Shown here one piece after another: positions 20,783-30,005 of a stretch of DNA of 64,000 nucleotides. Both the position numbers and the translations under genes were made by a program. The notes beneath the pieces are model-generated. The model worked only from the letters and a program-made list of their open reading frames with translations, did no database searches and had not been told where the DNA came from. Position 1 is the stretch's first letter. Each line of letters begins with the position of its first letter. Source of the stretch: Colwellia psychrerythraea (lineage in GTDB: Bacteria > Pseudomonadota > Gammaproteobacteria > Enterobacterales > Alteromonadaceae); assembly GCF_000764225.1 (NCBI RefSeq), contig NZ_JQED01000040.1, forward strand, positions 124,001-188,000, given 5' to 3'.

Positions 20783-21263
20783 GTCACTTCTCCAATTGAA
20801 AAATAAATTTGTTTATTTATTTGTAGCTAAGCACATTCTACACTGCCCGTTGTACAAACTAAAAGACTAAATAAAATATAACTTAAAAGTTTTCATTATA
20901 CTCTTCAGCAAACAAGACGCAGGCTACTGGTTACTTGAAATACTGCACAGCCAAAATATTTTCAAGACATAAAGACTGCTTTGCCTAGTAAAACCACCTT
21001 TGTATTACCCTTACAAATCAAAGAAATATAGAAGTAATCTTAAGCAAAAACTTATTCGATAGGTTTGAAGCAGCATTAGAGGGGATTAAACAGTGATATC
21101 CCGTTCATAATTCCTTATCAAAACAAGGAAAGACTGGTTCAAAAGTTTATCTTGGCTAAAGCCATTGTAATTTCGGCTGAAATCGGGCATTTTTAGCGGT
21201 AGCGAATATATAAATTTCGAACAACACCAATACTTATAAATAACGATTCAAGAAGAATTAATT
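20783..21263. other. Divergent ppsA-ppsR intergenic region
   Basis: 481 bases, AT-rich and without a recognisable gene. It must hold the promoters of both divergent genes. A small hairpin TTCCTT/AAGGAA (21111-21130) is present. I found no clear Cra/FruR operator of the E. coli type. Confidence 0.5.
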
Positions 21264-22073
21264 ATGCGATCAGCTTTTTACATTTCAGATGGTACAGCCA
21301 TAACTTCAGAAGTTTTTGGCCATGCATTACTATCACTTTTCCCGACTGAATTTGAACACCATACCATTTCATTTATTGAAAGCACTGAGAAAGCACTCGC
21401 TGCCAAGGAAAGGATTAACAAAGCAACTAGCCGCAGTGGTGAGCCCGCGTTAGTTTTTCATACCTTTGTAAATAATGAAAGTCGTGAAATTATTGAGAGC
21501 TGTGATGCCGTCCTCTATAATTTTTTAGAACCCTTTGTTGCCCCGCTCGAAGAAGAGTTAGCGATAAAGTCTAAACCGACTACCCATAGAACACACAGCA
21601 TTCACGAAAAGAGCTATGATTACCGGATTGAAGCAGTAAACTATGCCCTGACAAATGACGATGGTTCAAACGTCACCAATTATGAAGAAGCGGATGTTAT
21701 CTTAGTTGGGGTTTCACGTTCAGGTAAAACACCAAGTTCACTTTATCTAGCGTTACAATATGGCATTAAAGCAGCAAATTATCCGTTTACTGATGATGAT
21801 ATGGAAGAGCTTAAAATCCCAAGCTTCTTAAAACCATTCCATAAAAAGCTATTCGGTTTAACCATAGATGCACAGCGTCTCATTGATATTCGAGATGGCC
21901 GTATGGCAAACAGTAAATATTCTTCTGCAAGGCAATGTCGCATGGAAGTAAGGGAGGTAGAAAAACTCTATAAAAATGAAAAGATACCTTTTATCAATAC
22001 CACCAAACTTTCAGTTGAAGAGATTACCGCTAAAATACTGGCTGAAACAGGCTTGCAGCGTTACAAATATTAA
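21264..22073 (+). CDS. ppsR: PEP synthase regulatory protein (bifunctional kinase/pyrophosphorylase)
   Basis: 269 residues of the PSRP (former DUF299) family. It starts MRSAFYISDGTAITSEVFGH, contains the P-loop-like GVSRSGKTPSSLYLA (about 153-167), and keeps the C-terminal signature around SKYSSARQCRMEVREVE. The family inactivates PEP synthase by ADP-dependent phosphorylation of a Thr next to the catalytic His and reactivates it by phosphate-dependent removal. Divergent placement next to ppsA is the classic arrangement and supports the assignment. It is the E. coli YdiA orthologue by context. Confidence 0.95.
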   Translation: MRSAFYISDGTAITSEVFGHALLSLFPTEFEHHTISFIESTEKALAAKERINKATSRSGEPALVFHTFVNNESREIIESCDAVLYNFLEPFVAPLEEELAIKSKPTTHRTHSIHEKSYDYRIEAVNYALTNDDGSNVTNYEEADVILVGVSRSGKTPSSLYLALQYGIKAANYPFTDDDMEELKIPSFLKPFHKKLFGLTIDAQRLIDIRDGRMANSKYSSARQCRMEVREVEKLYKNEKIPFINTTKLSVEEITAKILAETGLQRYKY

Positions 22074-22184
22074 ATTAAATAGCGAATAACAAGCTTATAT
22101 CAATTTATCGGTGGGTTATTCCGTATTTATTGCCTTTTATTAGCAATAACAGTTCACATTAGCCACTAATTTAGCTATGTTATC

Positions 22185-22206
22185 GCGCATAATTTACTTT
22201 ATGCGC
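22185..22206. promoter_or_regulatory. Perfect palindrome upstream of aroH
   Basis: GCGCATAA (22185-22192), six bases TTTACT, then TTATGCGC (22199-22206). It lies 57 bases before the aroH ATG, and CATAAT within it looks like a -10 element. Two eight-base arms with a six-base gap suit an operator for a dimeric repressor. It does not match the TyrR box or the TrpR operator as I know them. No U-tract follows, so it is unlikely to be a terminator. Confidence 0.4.
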
Positions 22207-22263
22207 TCCTTGCTGCTGGCACATAAATAAGCCGAACTAACACCAAAGAAATATTAGAATTTC

Positions 22264-23316
22264 ATGACGATTAAAACTGATGAATTACGCACCACGCTAA
22301 TTGAAAATTTAGCCTCACCTGCACAGCTTGCTGAGCAAATTCCTTTAAGTACGGCAACTGCAGATTTTATCATGCAAAGTCGTAAAGAAATTGAAGCCGT
22401 GATTAATGGCGACGACAAGCGCTTATTAGTCATTATTGGCCCTTGTTCAATTCATGATACAACCGCTGCTATTGATTACGCTAAGAAACTAACGGTATTA
22501 CGTGACAAGTATAAAAATGAATTACTCATTGTAATGCGCGTATATTTTGAAAAGCCACGTACCACCGTTGGCTGGAAAGGCTTAATTAGTGATCCTGATT
22601 TAGACAAGTCATTTCATGTGGCGAAAGGTTTGAAGCTCGCGCGTAATTTATTAGTCGACATTAATGAATTAGGTTTACCTGCTGGTACTGAATTTTTAGA
22701 TATGGTCACTGGTCAGTATATCTCTGACTTAATCAGTTGGGGTGCCATTGGTGCTCGTACGACCGAAAGTCAAGTTCATCGTGAGTTAGCCTCTGCCTTG
22801 TCTTGCCCTGTTGGCTTTAAAAATGGTACTGACGGTAATGTTAAAATTGCCCTTGATGCCATACAAGCCTCAAGCGTGCCACACGTACTGTATTCACCTG
22901 ATAAAAGTGGCCAAATGTGTATTTACCAAACTCATGGTAATCCATTTGCTCATGTCATCTTACGAGGTGGTAAAGTACCTAATTACCATACTGCCGATAT
23001 TAAAGCTACGCGTGAGCAACTTGAAAAAGCATCATTGCCGCAAAGCATAATGGTTGATTGTAGCCATGGTAATAGCTATAAAGATCACCACAAACAAATT
23101 GATGTCGCTCGTTCGATAGCTGATCAGATCAGCCAAGGCGAAGACAGCCTATTTGGTGTAATGATTGAAAGTTTTATTGAAGAAGGTAATCAATCCGTTA
23201 AAGCAGGTACTCCGCTAACTTACGGTAAGAGTATCACCGATGCGTGCATTGACTTAACAGTTAGTGAAGAGATTTTAGCCTTATTAGCCGCTTCGATTAA
23301 AACACGTTTCTCTTAA
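22264..23316 (+). CDS. aroH: 3-deoxy-7-phosphoheptulonate synthase (DAHP synthase, AroG/F/H type)
   Basis: 350 residues of the class I-alpha family. It condenses PEP with erythrose 4-phosphate, the first step of aromatic amino acid synthesis. Visible motifs are VIIGPCSIHD with the metal-binding Cys, EKPRTTVGWKGLISDPD, the LRGG strand, VDCSHGNS with a metal His, and GVMIESFIEEG. The gene follows ppsR as in E. coli, where the isoenzyme in this position is the Trp-sensitive AroH, so the symbol rests on synteny; which amino acid inhibits it cannot be read directly. PEP supply by neighbouring ppsA is a sensible link. A palindrome lies at 22185-22206. Confidence 0.88.
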   Translation: MTIKTDELRTTLIENLASPAQLAEQIPLSTATADFIMQSRKEIEAVINGDDKRLLVIIGPCSIHDTTAAIDYAKKLTVLRDKYKNELLIVMRVYFEKPRTTVGWKGLISDPDLDKSFHVAKGLKLARNLLVDINELGLPAGTEFLDMVTGQYISDLISWGAIGARTTESQVHRELASALSCPVGFKNGTDGNVKIALDAIQASSVPHVLYSPDKSGQMCIYQTHGNPFAHVILRGGKVPNYHTADIKATREQLEKASLPQSIMVDCSHGNSYKDHHKQIDVARSIADQISQGEDSLFGVMIESFIEEGNQSVKAGTPLTYGKSITDACIDLTVSEEILALLAASIKTRFS

Positions 23317-23338
23317 ACAACTTAGCATCACTCAAATA

Positions 23339-23370
23339 AAAAAACCTTAGCTCTTGGCTAAGGTTTTTTT
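23339..23370. terminator. Bidirectional terminator after aroH
   Basis: ACCTTAGC (23344-23351), loop TCTTG, GCTAAGGT (23357-23364), with A-run and T-run extensions on both sides. It separates convergent aroH and the phosphatase gene and can end both. Confidence 0.92.
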
Positions 23371-23403
23371 ACATTACTCTTGTGCAAAGAGTTATATCAC
23401 ACT

Positions 23404-23883
23404 TTACATTTTAGCTAATAAGCCGTCACTTGCGGCCTCGACTAAATCGAGTACATAATCAAATCCACGTGCACCACCATAATAGGGGTCAGGCACCTGA
23501 TCTTCTTCATGCTCGGTGGCGAAGTCTAGCATTAACTTTATTTTATCTTGCATTGCTGGAGGTGCTACTTTTTTTAGCGCTTCAATATTGTCATAATCCA
23601 TCGCTAAAATAAGATCAAAGTCGGTAAAATCTTGTACGGTAACTTTACGTGCTTTCATACCATCAAAAGAATAACCACGAGCAACACCCGCTTTTTGAGC
23701 GCGATGGTCAGGTTTTTGCTTGGCATGTGCACCGACAGTTCCAGCTGAGTCTATCTTTAATGCTAAACCTTTTGCCTGCATTTTATATCTAAAAACAGCT
23801 TCTGCACTAGGTGAGCGACAGATATTGCCCATACATACAAATAACACTGAATGAATTCCCACTACGTTTATATTATTAGACAT
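23404..23883 (-). CDS. Low-molecular-weight protein tyrosine phosphatase
   Basis: 159 residues from ATG 23883, chosen because GGAA lies seven bases upstream and the length fits the family; a longer frame up to 23997 has no matching homology. The P-loop VCMGNICRS provides the catalytic C17-X5-R23, and DPYYGG (about residue 127) supplies the general-acid Asp. Such enzymes dephosphorylate phosphotyrosine proteins, sometimes tyrosine kinases of polysaccharide export, but no wzc-type kinase is nearby. It stands alone on the minus strand with a shared terminator downstream. Confidence 0.92.
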   Translation of the reverse strand: MSNNINVVGIHSVLFVCMGNICRSPSAEAVFRYKMQAKGLALKIDSAGTVGAHAKQKPDHRAQKAGVARGYSFDGMKARKVTVQDFTDFDLILAMDYDNIEALKKVAPPAMQDKIKLMLDFATEHEEDQVPDPYYGGARGFDYVLDLVEAASDGLLAKM

Positions 23884-24049
23884 TGTTTCATTCCATTTTC
23901 GAATAGTAATATTGTTAGTTCCATAACGTTGAAACAGCGTATGCGATAAAGTTAAGGAATTATTTGGTAATTTATTGTCTATTTTTTTCAACAACAAATA
24001 AAGTAAAACATTTGTAATTTGCCCGTTATTATATTAGAAAAATCACTTA

Positions 24050-26557
24050 TTAGCCTTTTATTACCGATGGCAACGCCTGTGCACACACAGGCTTACTATA
24101 TAAGTATCCCTGCAATATTTCACAACCTCGGTCAATCAAGAAAATCTTTTGTGCATCATTTTCAACACCTTCAGCAACAATATCTAACTCAAGGTTTTGC
24201 GCTAATGTAATAATTGCCGACGTTATCTGGCTTTCTCTAAAATTATGCGGTAATCGGGCAATAAAACTAGCATCAATTTTTAACGTATCAATAGGTAAGC
24301 TGGTTAGATAACTCAAGGATGAAAACCCCGTACCAAAGTCATCCAGTGCCACTTTAACCCCCATATTTTTAAGTTGTCTTAATATGTTGGTCGCTTTATC
24401 CATCTGCTTTATAAAGCAACCTTCTGTGACTTCAATTTCTAATAACTCTGCAGGCAGCTGACTTTGTGCCAGCACTGACTGCACCGAAGCAACAAGATTA
24501 CCTTGATGGAAGTGTAATGCTGAAATGTTCACCGCTATGCGTCCACAATCAAGCTCTTGATCTAACCATAACTTTCGTTGTTTACAAGCATGATCTAATA
24601 CCCAATGGTCGATCTCAGCAATAAATCCAAGTTCTTCTGCCATAGGAATAAATTGTGCTGGAGATACATGGCCAAGAATCGGGTTAGACCAACGTAATAA
24701 TGCCTCTACCCCCATAACTTTACCAGTGACACCGTGTATTTGCGCTTGAAAGTTCAACTCCAATTCGTTGTTGTCTAATGCTAATCTCAGGTGACTTTGA
24801 ATTAATGATCGTTCAAGTGAATGGGCATTCATTTTCGGTGTAAAAAGCTGAAATGAATTACGGCCAATGCCTTTAGCACGATACATTGCAATATCAGCAT
24901 TTTTCATCAGTTCTTCTTTGTTTGTGCCATCTTCAGGGTAAACAGCGATTCCAATAGAAGTGGTTATATTAAGTGCATGTCCTTCAATATGGTAAGGTTG
25001 ACGAAGCTTGTCAACAATTCGACTACAGGCTTTACAGATATGATCTACTTCACGCATATCTGTTAACAATAGGGTAAATTCATCACCACCAATACGGGCA
25101 ATGGTGTCTCCTTCTTTTGAACTGTCAGTCAAACGTTTAGCGAAACTTTGCAGTAGTTTATCGCCAATACGATGGCCAAAGTTGTCATTAACTTCTTTAA
25201 AATAATCCAAATCAATAAAAAATAGTGCAATTTTATTTTGTTTTCGATGTGCTGTTGCTAACGCCATTTCAACACGATCAAAAAACAATCTTCGATTAGG
25301 TAATTGAGTGAGTTCATCATAAAAGGCTAAATTTTCTATACGCTTTTCAGCAAGCTTTCTTTCACTAATATCACTAAAAATAGCAGCAAAAATTTTATTA
25401 TTATCCTCTCCTTCACTTATTTCAATAATTGTCAGCCACTGTGGGTAAATCTCAGCATTCTTACGCTTGTTCCAAATTTCCCCCTGCCAAACACCTTTTT
25501 CTAAAATGCATAACCAAAGCTCTTGATAAAATTCACTATTGTGACGACCTGAGCTCAAAATCTTAGAATTCTGTCCTAACACTTCAGCTTCTTGATAACC
25601 AGTCACCCGAGTAAACGCGGGGTTCACTGAGATAATGCTACCTTGCTCATTCGTAATCATAATACCGTCTAACGAGGCTTCTATTATTTTCTCAGCTACC
25701 AATAAGTGCTTTTTTGATTCCCTCAGTGCTGAATCTCTTTGCTGAACAATTTGGTGTAACTCTTCAACGTAGGCCAACTCAATATCAAACATTATGTTGT
25801 CCATAGATAAGGTGCCAATGATGGCTCCAATATCATCAGACACAGCTAGATGACGAATGTTGTTGCTGATTAATTGCTGGTAAGCTGAATACAAGGAGTG
25901 TTTGGCATTAATAGTTTTTAGTGGATAATTGGCATGATGCCAAGCGGTCTTTTTAGTACATTCACCACGGGCAAGTAGGCTTAATAAATCCCGTTCAGTA
26001 ACGATACCATATTGTTTTAATTCATTATTGAAGATGAGCGAAGAGGAACACTCATTTATTTTCATCTGCTCTGCTACATTATCCAAACTACAGTCATGCT
26101 GAAGTAATTGCTGACTTTGCTTAAAACTGCTGGCAACGAGTTTCGCTTGTAAGTAATGCTCTATACCTTGATTTTTAATAACGTCTGTTTGACTAACAAT
26201 ACCCACAGGAAGATTATCATTATCTACGACGACAAAATGCCTCACGCCATGATGTCGAAACTTAGTAGCCAACTCATTAACGGCTACCTCTTGCTTGATA
26301 GTCACTACAGGCGAGTTCATTAGCTCACTAATATTTACATTAAACTGTGCCTGATCACTAAAATCAATTTTACGACAATCAGACTCGGTCCATATACCAA
26401 GTGTATGGTTACTTTTAATAATAATTGAGCTTATATTGCGCGCTCTCATACGGTTAGCTGCAACGTTTATCTTTGTCTCAGGCAAACACGTTAAGATACT
26501 CGTTTGCATAATATCTTTAACTATTAAGTTAAGCTCTGGTGTTTTAGAATGTAACAA
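24050..26557 (-). CDS. CBS-PAS-GGDEF-EAL cyclic-di-GMP protein
   Basis: 835 residues with no obvious membrane helix. The N terminus contains four CBS-type repeats (about 10-265; for example VVVDNDNLPVGIVSQTD), then a short coiled segment, a PAS/PAC domain (about 290-410), a GGDEF domain with intact RIGGDEFTLLL (about 500) and an EAL domain with intact GVEALLRW (about 620). It could both make and break c-di-GMP, with adenine nucleotides or another ligand bound by the CBS modules (inference). The start is TTG at 26557, supported by AGGAAGGG five bases upstream. Confidence 0.9.
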   Translation of the reverse strand: MLHSKTPELNLIVKDIMQTSILTCLPETKINVAANRMRARNISSIIIKSNHTLGIWTESDCRKIDFSDQAQFNVNISELMNSPVVTIKQEVAVNELATKFRHHGVRHFVVVDNDNLPVGIVSQTDVIKNQGIEHYLQAKLVASSFKQSQQLLQHDCSLDNVAEQMKINECSSSLIFNNELKQYGIVTERDLLSLLARGECTKKTAWHHANYPLKTINAKHSLYSAYQQLISNNIRHLAVSDDIGAIIGTLSMDNIMFDIELAYVEELHQIVQQRDSALRESKKHLLVAEKIIEASLDGIMITNEQGSIISVNPAFTRVTGYQEAEVLGQNSKILSSGRHNSEFYQELWLCILEKGVWQGEIWNKRKNAEIYPQWLTIIEISEGEDNNKIFAAIFSDISERKLAEKRIENLAFYDELTQLPNRRLFFDRVEMALATAHRKQNKIALFFIDLDYFKEVNDNFGHRIGDKLLQSFAKRLTDSSKEGDTIARIGGDEFTLLLTDMREVDHICKACSRIVDKLRQPYHIEGHALNITTSIGIAVYPEDGTNKEELMKNADIAMYRAKGIGRNSFQLFTPKMNAHSLERSLIQSHLRLALDNNELELNFQAQIHGVTGKVMGVEALLRWSNPILGHVSPAQFIPMAEELGFIAEIDHWVLDHACKQRKLWLDQELDCGRIAVNISALHFHQGNLVASVQSVLAQSQLPAELLEIEVTEGCFIKQMDKATNILRQLKNMGVKVALDDFGTGFSSLSYLTSLPIDTLKIDASFIARLPHNFRESQITSAIITLAQNLELDIVAEGVENDAQKIFLIDRGCEILQGYLYSKPVCAQALPSVIKG

Positions 26558-26838
26558 GGTATCCCTTCCTATAAAATCTTAGTTCATCAGTCGCGAAGCT
26601 AAATCAGCAATTCATGATAGCCGTTAAGCCATTAGTATATTCTGAGCTATATGGAGATACTTTACTAAAGTTACCATCGTAAAAATATGATCTAGCGCAT
26701 TGATTTTTATCAAAATTAAAGACATATACTTGGAAGCATTTATCTTGTTAACAAAACATGTCAAATATGTAAATTAGGAATGCTTTTAATGTGAATACGG
26801 CCAATTCCCCCTACTATTTTTTGAACTAGGAATATGAA

Positions 26839-27306
26839 ATGACACCTGCAATTAATGCCGCTAAAAAGAATAAAATCACTTTTCATCTTCATGAGTATTC
26901 TCATGATGCTTCAAGTGATTCCTATGGTGAAGAGGCCGCACAAAAACTTGGTATATCAACCGAGAGAGTTTTTAAAACCTTGGTGGTGAGCATCGACAGT
27001 AAAGTATTGATTGTTGCCATAATACCTGTATCTTCCATGTTAAGTATGAAGTTAATCGCTAAAGCTTTCGGTGGTAAAAAAGCCGTAATGGCATTGAAAT
27101 CTGATGTAGAACGCTCAACTGGTTACGTACTGGGTGGAGTTAGTCCATTAGGACAAAAAAAACGCTTAAGGACTTTTATTGACTCATCAGCTTCGCAATA
27201 TACTTCTCTCTTTGTCAGCGCGGGTAAAAGAGGTTTGGAAATAGAGTTAAGCCCAAAAGATTTACAACAACTCACGCAAGGCAAAATGGCTGAGCTTTGT
27301 CAGTAA
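26839..27306 (+). CDS. ybaK: Cys-tRNA(Pro)/Cys-tRNA(Cys) deacylase YbaK
   Basis: 155 residues with the YbaK/EbsC fold: MTPAINAAKKNKITFHLHEY at the N terminus, GEEAAQKLGI, then VFKTLVV, and the later GYVLGGVSPLGQKKRL loop. The family hydrolyses Cys mischarged onto tRNA-Pro by prolyl-tRNA synthetase. An AGGA site lies upstream of the ATG. It stands alone between leftward genes. Confidence 0.93.
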   Translation: MTPAINAAKKNKITFHLHEYSHDASSDSYGEEAAQKLGISTERVFKTLVVSIDSKVLIVAIIPVSSMLSMKLIAKAFGGKKAVMALKSDVERSTGYVLGGVSPLGQKKRLRTFIDSSASQYTSLFVSAGKRGLEIELSPKDLQQLTQGKMAELCQ

Positions 27307-27330
27307 ATTAAAGAAGTGGGACACTGACAC

Positions 27331-27364
27331 AAAAAAGCGGTAGTACCTAACAGTACTACCGCTT
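27331..27364 (-). terminator. Terminator of the M28 peptidase gene
   Basis: AAGCGGTAGTAC (27335-27346), loop CTAACA, GTACTACCGCTT (27353-27364) form a perfect 12-base stem. Six A bases lie on its left (partly paired), giving a U-tract when read on the minus strand. On the plus strand no T-run follows. Confidence 0.9.
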
Positions 27365-27397
27365 AATAAATGATTTATTATTGTTTAAACGTTATTA

Positions 27398-29053
27398 TTA
27401 CCTTTTAAACTCTGATGTTTTGCTCCATTGAGGCCAAACACCTGATTCAGATAACTCAACGCCAATTTCAAAGAACAATTGCATATCTTCAACCGCACCT
27501 GTTAAATCCCAGTCTTTCGTATATTCATCACAAAGACCGTGATAACACTTACTAAGAATTGGATCTAACTTAAGTCTTAAGTCTGCTGTTGCTTGATCAG
27601 CTGGAATAGAGCCACCTTTTGCGTATAACGCAGGAATACCGATATTAGCAAATGCGAAGTGATCAGAACGATAATAAATACCTGCTGCCGGTCTTGGATC
27701 ACCCGAGATGATGCGATCTTGTTTTAAAGCCGCTTTAGTTAAATAATTATCAAGCTCAGATTGGCCTAAGCCGTATACTGCAACGTCTTTACTCTTACCA
27801 TTTGCATTGAGTGCATCCATATTAATGTTAGCAACCGTTTTAGCTGCTGGAATTATTGGGTTTGCTGCATAAAACTTAGAGCCAAGTAAGCCCTGCTCTT
27901 CTGCTGTTACTGCTAAGAAAGTTACTGAACGGTCAGGTCTATTGGGTAGTTTTGAGAAAGCTTCTGCAACTTCAATCAAGGCAGCAGTACCTGTCGCATT
28001 ATCACGAGCACCGTTATAAATTTGATCACCTGTTTTGGTTAAATCAGTACCTAAGTGATCCCAATGCGCTGAGTATAAAATATGCTCATCGGCTTTCTGC
28101 TGACCAGGTAAAGTTGCAATAAAGTTATATGAAACCGATTTTTTGATCGTATTTTTAACGGTAATAGAGGCATCTAAATTCCCCATATCAACATTGAAAC
28201 TGCCCTGTGCGGCACGTTTTTTCATTTTATCGAAATCTAGACCTGCTCTTGAAAACAATTCAGTTGCAACACTACTGTTAATCCATCCCTCAACGGCAAC
28301 ACGACCTTTATTTAAGTCATCACGTTGAAAGCTAAACTGAGGACCAGTCCAAGAATTTTTTACTACTGACCAGCCATAAGAAGCGGGCGCAGTTTCATGA
28401 ATGATAATTGCTCCTTCGGCACCTTGCCGGCTGGCTTCTTCATATTTATATGTCCAACGACCATAGTAAGTCATGGCATTTCCATTAAAGATTGCCGGGT
28501 CTTTGGTGGCAAAACCAGGATCGTTAACTAAAATAACAACTGTTTTACCCTTAACATCAAGCCCGTCATAATCGTTCCAGTTGTATTCTGGTGCATTGAC
28601 ACCGTATCCAACAAAGACAAGTTCAGAATTTTTAAGTTGTTCTAACTCACTAATACGAGCGCTGCCCATAACCATGTCAGTACCGTGTTGGTAATTTTTA
28701 CCACCAATTGCCAATGTCATATCGCTTGACGCTTCAATTGAGACTAACGGCACTTCTTGTAAAAAGCTGTCACCATTGCCTGGCTTAAAACCAATAGCCG
28801 TAAACTGCTCAGTTAAATATTCAAGGGTAAGTCTTTCACCTTCACTTGACGGTGCACGACCACCAAATTCATCAGAAGATAATACTTTTACATGTTCAAT
28901 TAATTGCGCAGTATTAATGCTATCGTAGCTAGCACTAATCGCTTGAGCGCTATTTCCAGTTGAAGCGTTTCCTTGTGTTGAGTCATTAGATGTTGCAACA
29001 CAACCGACTAACACTGCTACCGATAAAATCGATAATCCAATTTTTTTTATCAT
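27398..29053 (-). CDS. M28-family zinc aminopeptidase, lipoprotein
   Basis: 551 residues. The N terminus is a lipoprotein signal with lipobox LVGC (Cys at about residue 18), so the enzyme is probably membrane-anchored in the cell envelope. A PA (protease-associated) insertion lies at about 140-290. The M28 core has YSAHWDHLG (first zinc His), ARDNATGTAALIEVAEAF (bridging Asp), AVTAEEQGLLGSK (catalytic Glu-Glu), NMDALN and YRSDHFAFA (last His). It should cleave N-terminal residues from peptides. A dedicated terminator follows. Confidence 0.92.
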   Translation of the reverse strand: MIKKIGLSILSVAVLVGCVATSNDSTQGNASTGNSAQAISASYDSINTAQLIEHVKVLSSDEFGGRAPSSEGERLTLEYLTEQFTAIGFKPGNGDSFLQEVPLVSIEASSDMTLAIGGKNYQHGTDMVMGSARISELEQLKNSELVFVGYGVNAPEYNWNDYDGLDVKGKTVVILVNDPGFATKDPAIFNGNAMTYYGRWTYKYEEASRQGAEGAIIIHETAPASYGWSVVKNSWTGPQFSFQRDDLNKGRVAVEGWINSSVATELFSRAGLDFDKMKKRAAQGSFNVDMGNLDASITVKNTIKKSVSYNFIATLPGQQKADEHILYSAHWDHLGTDLTKTGDQIYNGARDNATGTAALIEVAEAFSKLPNRPDRSVTFLAVTAEEQGLLGSKFYAANPIIPAAKTVANINMDALNANGKSKDVAVYGLGQSELDNYLTKAALKQDRIISGDPRPAAGIYYRSDHFAFANIGIPALYAKGGSIPADQATADLRLKLDPILSKCYHGLCDEYTKDWDLTGAVEDMQLFFEIGVELSESGVWPQWSKTSEFKR

Positions 29054-29287
29054 AATTATTATACTTATGCTGTGAAAAAGATGATTGGAGTATAAAGGGT
29101 CTCAAAACAACTGACCAGTAGCGATATGTAAATCAACGCAGAGCAACTAAAGCAAACTGTCATGGTCAGTTTCCACAAGAGTAAAATAATCACCTCACAT
29201 GATAATAGATTTTAAGTACTCGCTGGTTTAAAGTAATCAACTGACTGATACTTCTATTCAATCAAACACTTTACCGATAAGAATATA

Positions 29288-29623
29288 ATGAAAAAAACCT
29301 TAAACGAACTCTCTGAAATTGTCGCCAAAGCCAATGATTTATTTTATGACCGTAATAAAGATGTTGATACTCTTATGGGCATAATGGACAAAACATTACG
29401 TAAGCAAGGTATAAATGCAGATGCAATAACAATTGATTGTATCGCTGTAAATAAGAAAATAGTTTTGGTATTGCATGATAGCAAGCCTGATTTAGTCGAC
29501 ATTGCTTTAGGTGATAAAGCGGGAGCGATTCATTCATCAACTGAGCATAAATTAGAAGACCTTAATATTGTACAAATACTCGATATGATGGAAAAGAACT
29601 TCCTGCACTCACTTGATAAATAA
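29288..29623 (+). CDS. Conserved-looking small cytoplasmic protein, unknown function
   Basis: 111 residues without a signal or membrane segment. The sequence is an N-terminal helix (LNELSEIVAKANDLFYD), a central strand-rich part (IDCIAVNKKIVLVLHDSKP) and a C-terminal helix (VQILDMMEKNFLHSL). I do not recognise a named family. It is followed 68 bases later by a small zinc-ribbon gene on the same strand. Confidence 0.65.
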   Translation: MKKTLNELSEIVAKANDLFYDRNKDVDTLMGIMDKTLRKQGINADAITIDCIAVNKKIVLVLHDSKPDLVDIALGDKAGAIHSSTEHKLEDLNIVQILDMMEKNFLHSLDK

Positions 29624-29691
29624 TAGCAATGTTAGAAATAGTGCCGTAATTAATGTTGACGATTGCATTAAGTGGAACAAGGAGTGTGTCG

Positions 29692-29895
29692 ATGAATATA
29701 AACCAGTTATCTGAAAAAACTGTCGGTTGTCCATACTGCGGTGAGTTAATCAACGTACTCATTGACACATCTGACTTGCAACAACAATATATTGAAGATT
29801 GTCAGGTATGTTGCAAACCAATTAATTTCATTATTTCTGCAAGCCTCGAAGGTGAACTAATCGTAAGTGTTTTTAGTGAAGATGAAGCATTTTAA
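29692..29895 (+). CDS. CPxCG-type small cysteine-rich protein
   Basis: 67 residues from ATG 29692, selected by AAGGAG seven bases upstream. The protein has CPYCG (Cys13, Cys16) and CQVCC (Cys37, Cys40, Cys41), a probable zinc ribbon of the CPXCG-motif family found across gammaproteobacteria. The acidic C terminus (FSEDEAF) is typical. Its function is unknown. A longer in-frame start at 29653 has no ribosome site. Confidence 0.85.
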   Translation: MNINQLSEKTVGCPYCGELINVLIDTSDLQQQYIEDCQVCCKPINFIISASLEGELIVSVFSEDEAF

Positions 29896-30005
29896 CCATT
29901 ATTTAGTTTGGTGGTTAGAGCCTCCATGCTCATAATCTAGGCTCTATTTAACTATGCACTTAGGCATTTATTTTGATCTCACATTAACTTTACAAAAGGC
30001 AGCTC

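Noticed and set aside
23884..23997. 38-residue extension of the tyrosine phosphatase
   Set aside because: It has no ribosome site and exceeds the usual family length, whereas ATG 23883 has GGAA at a good distance.
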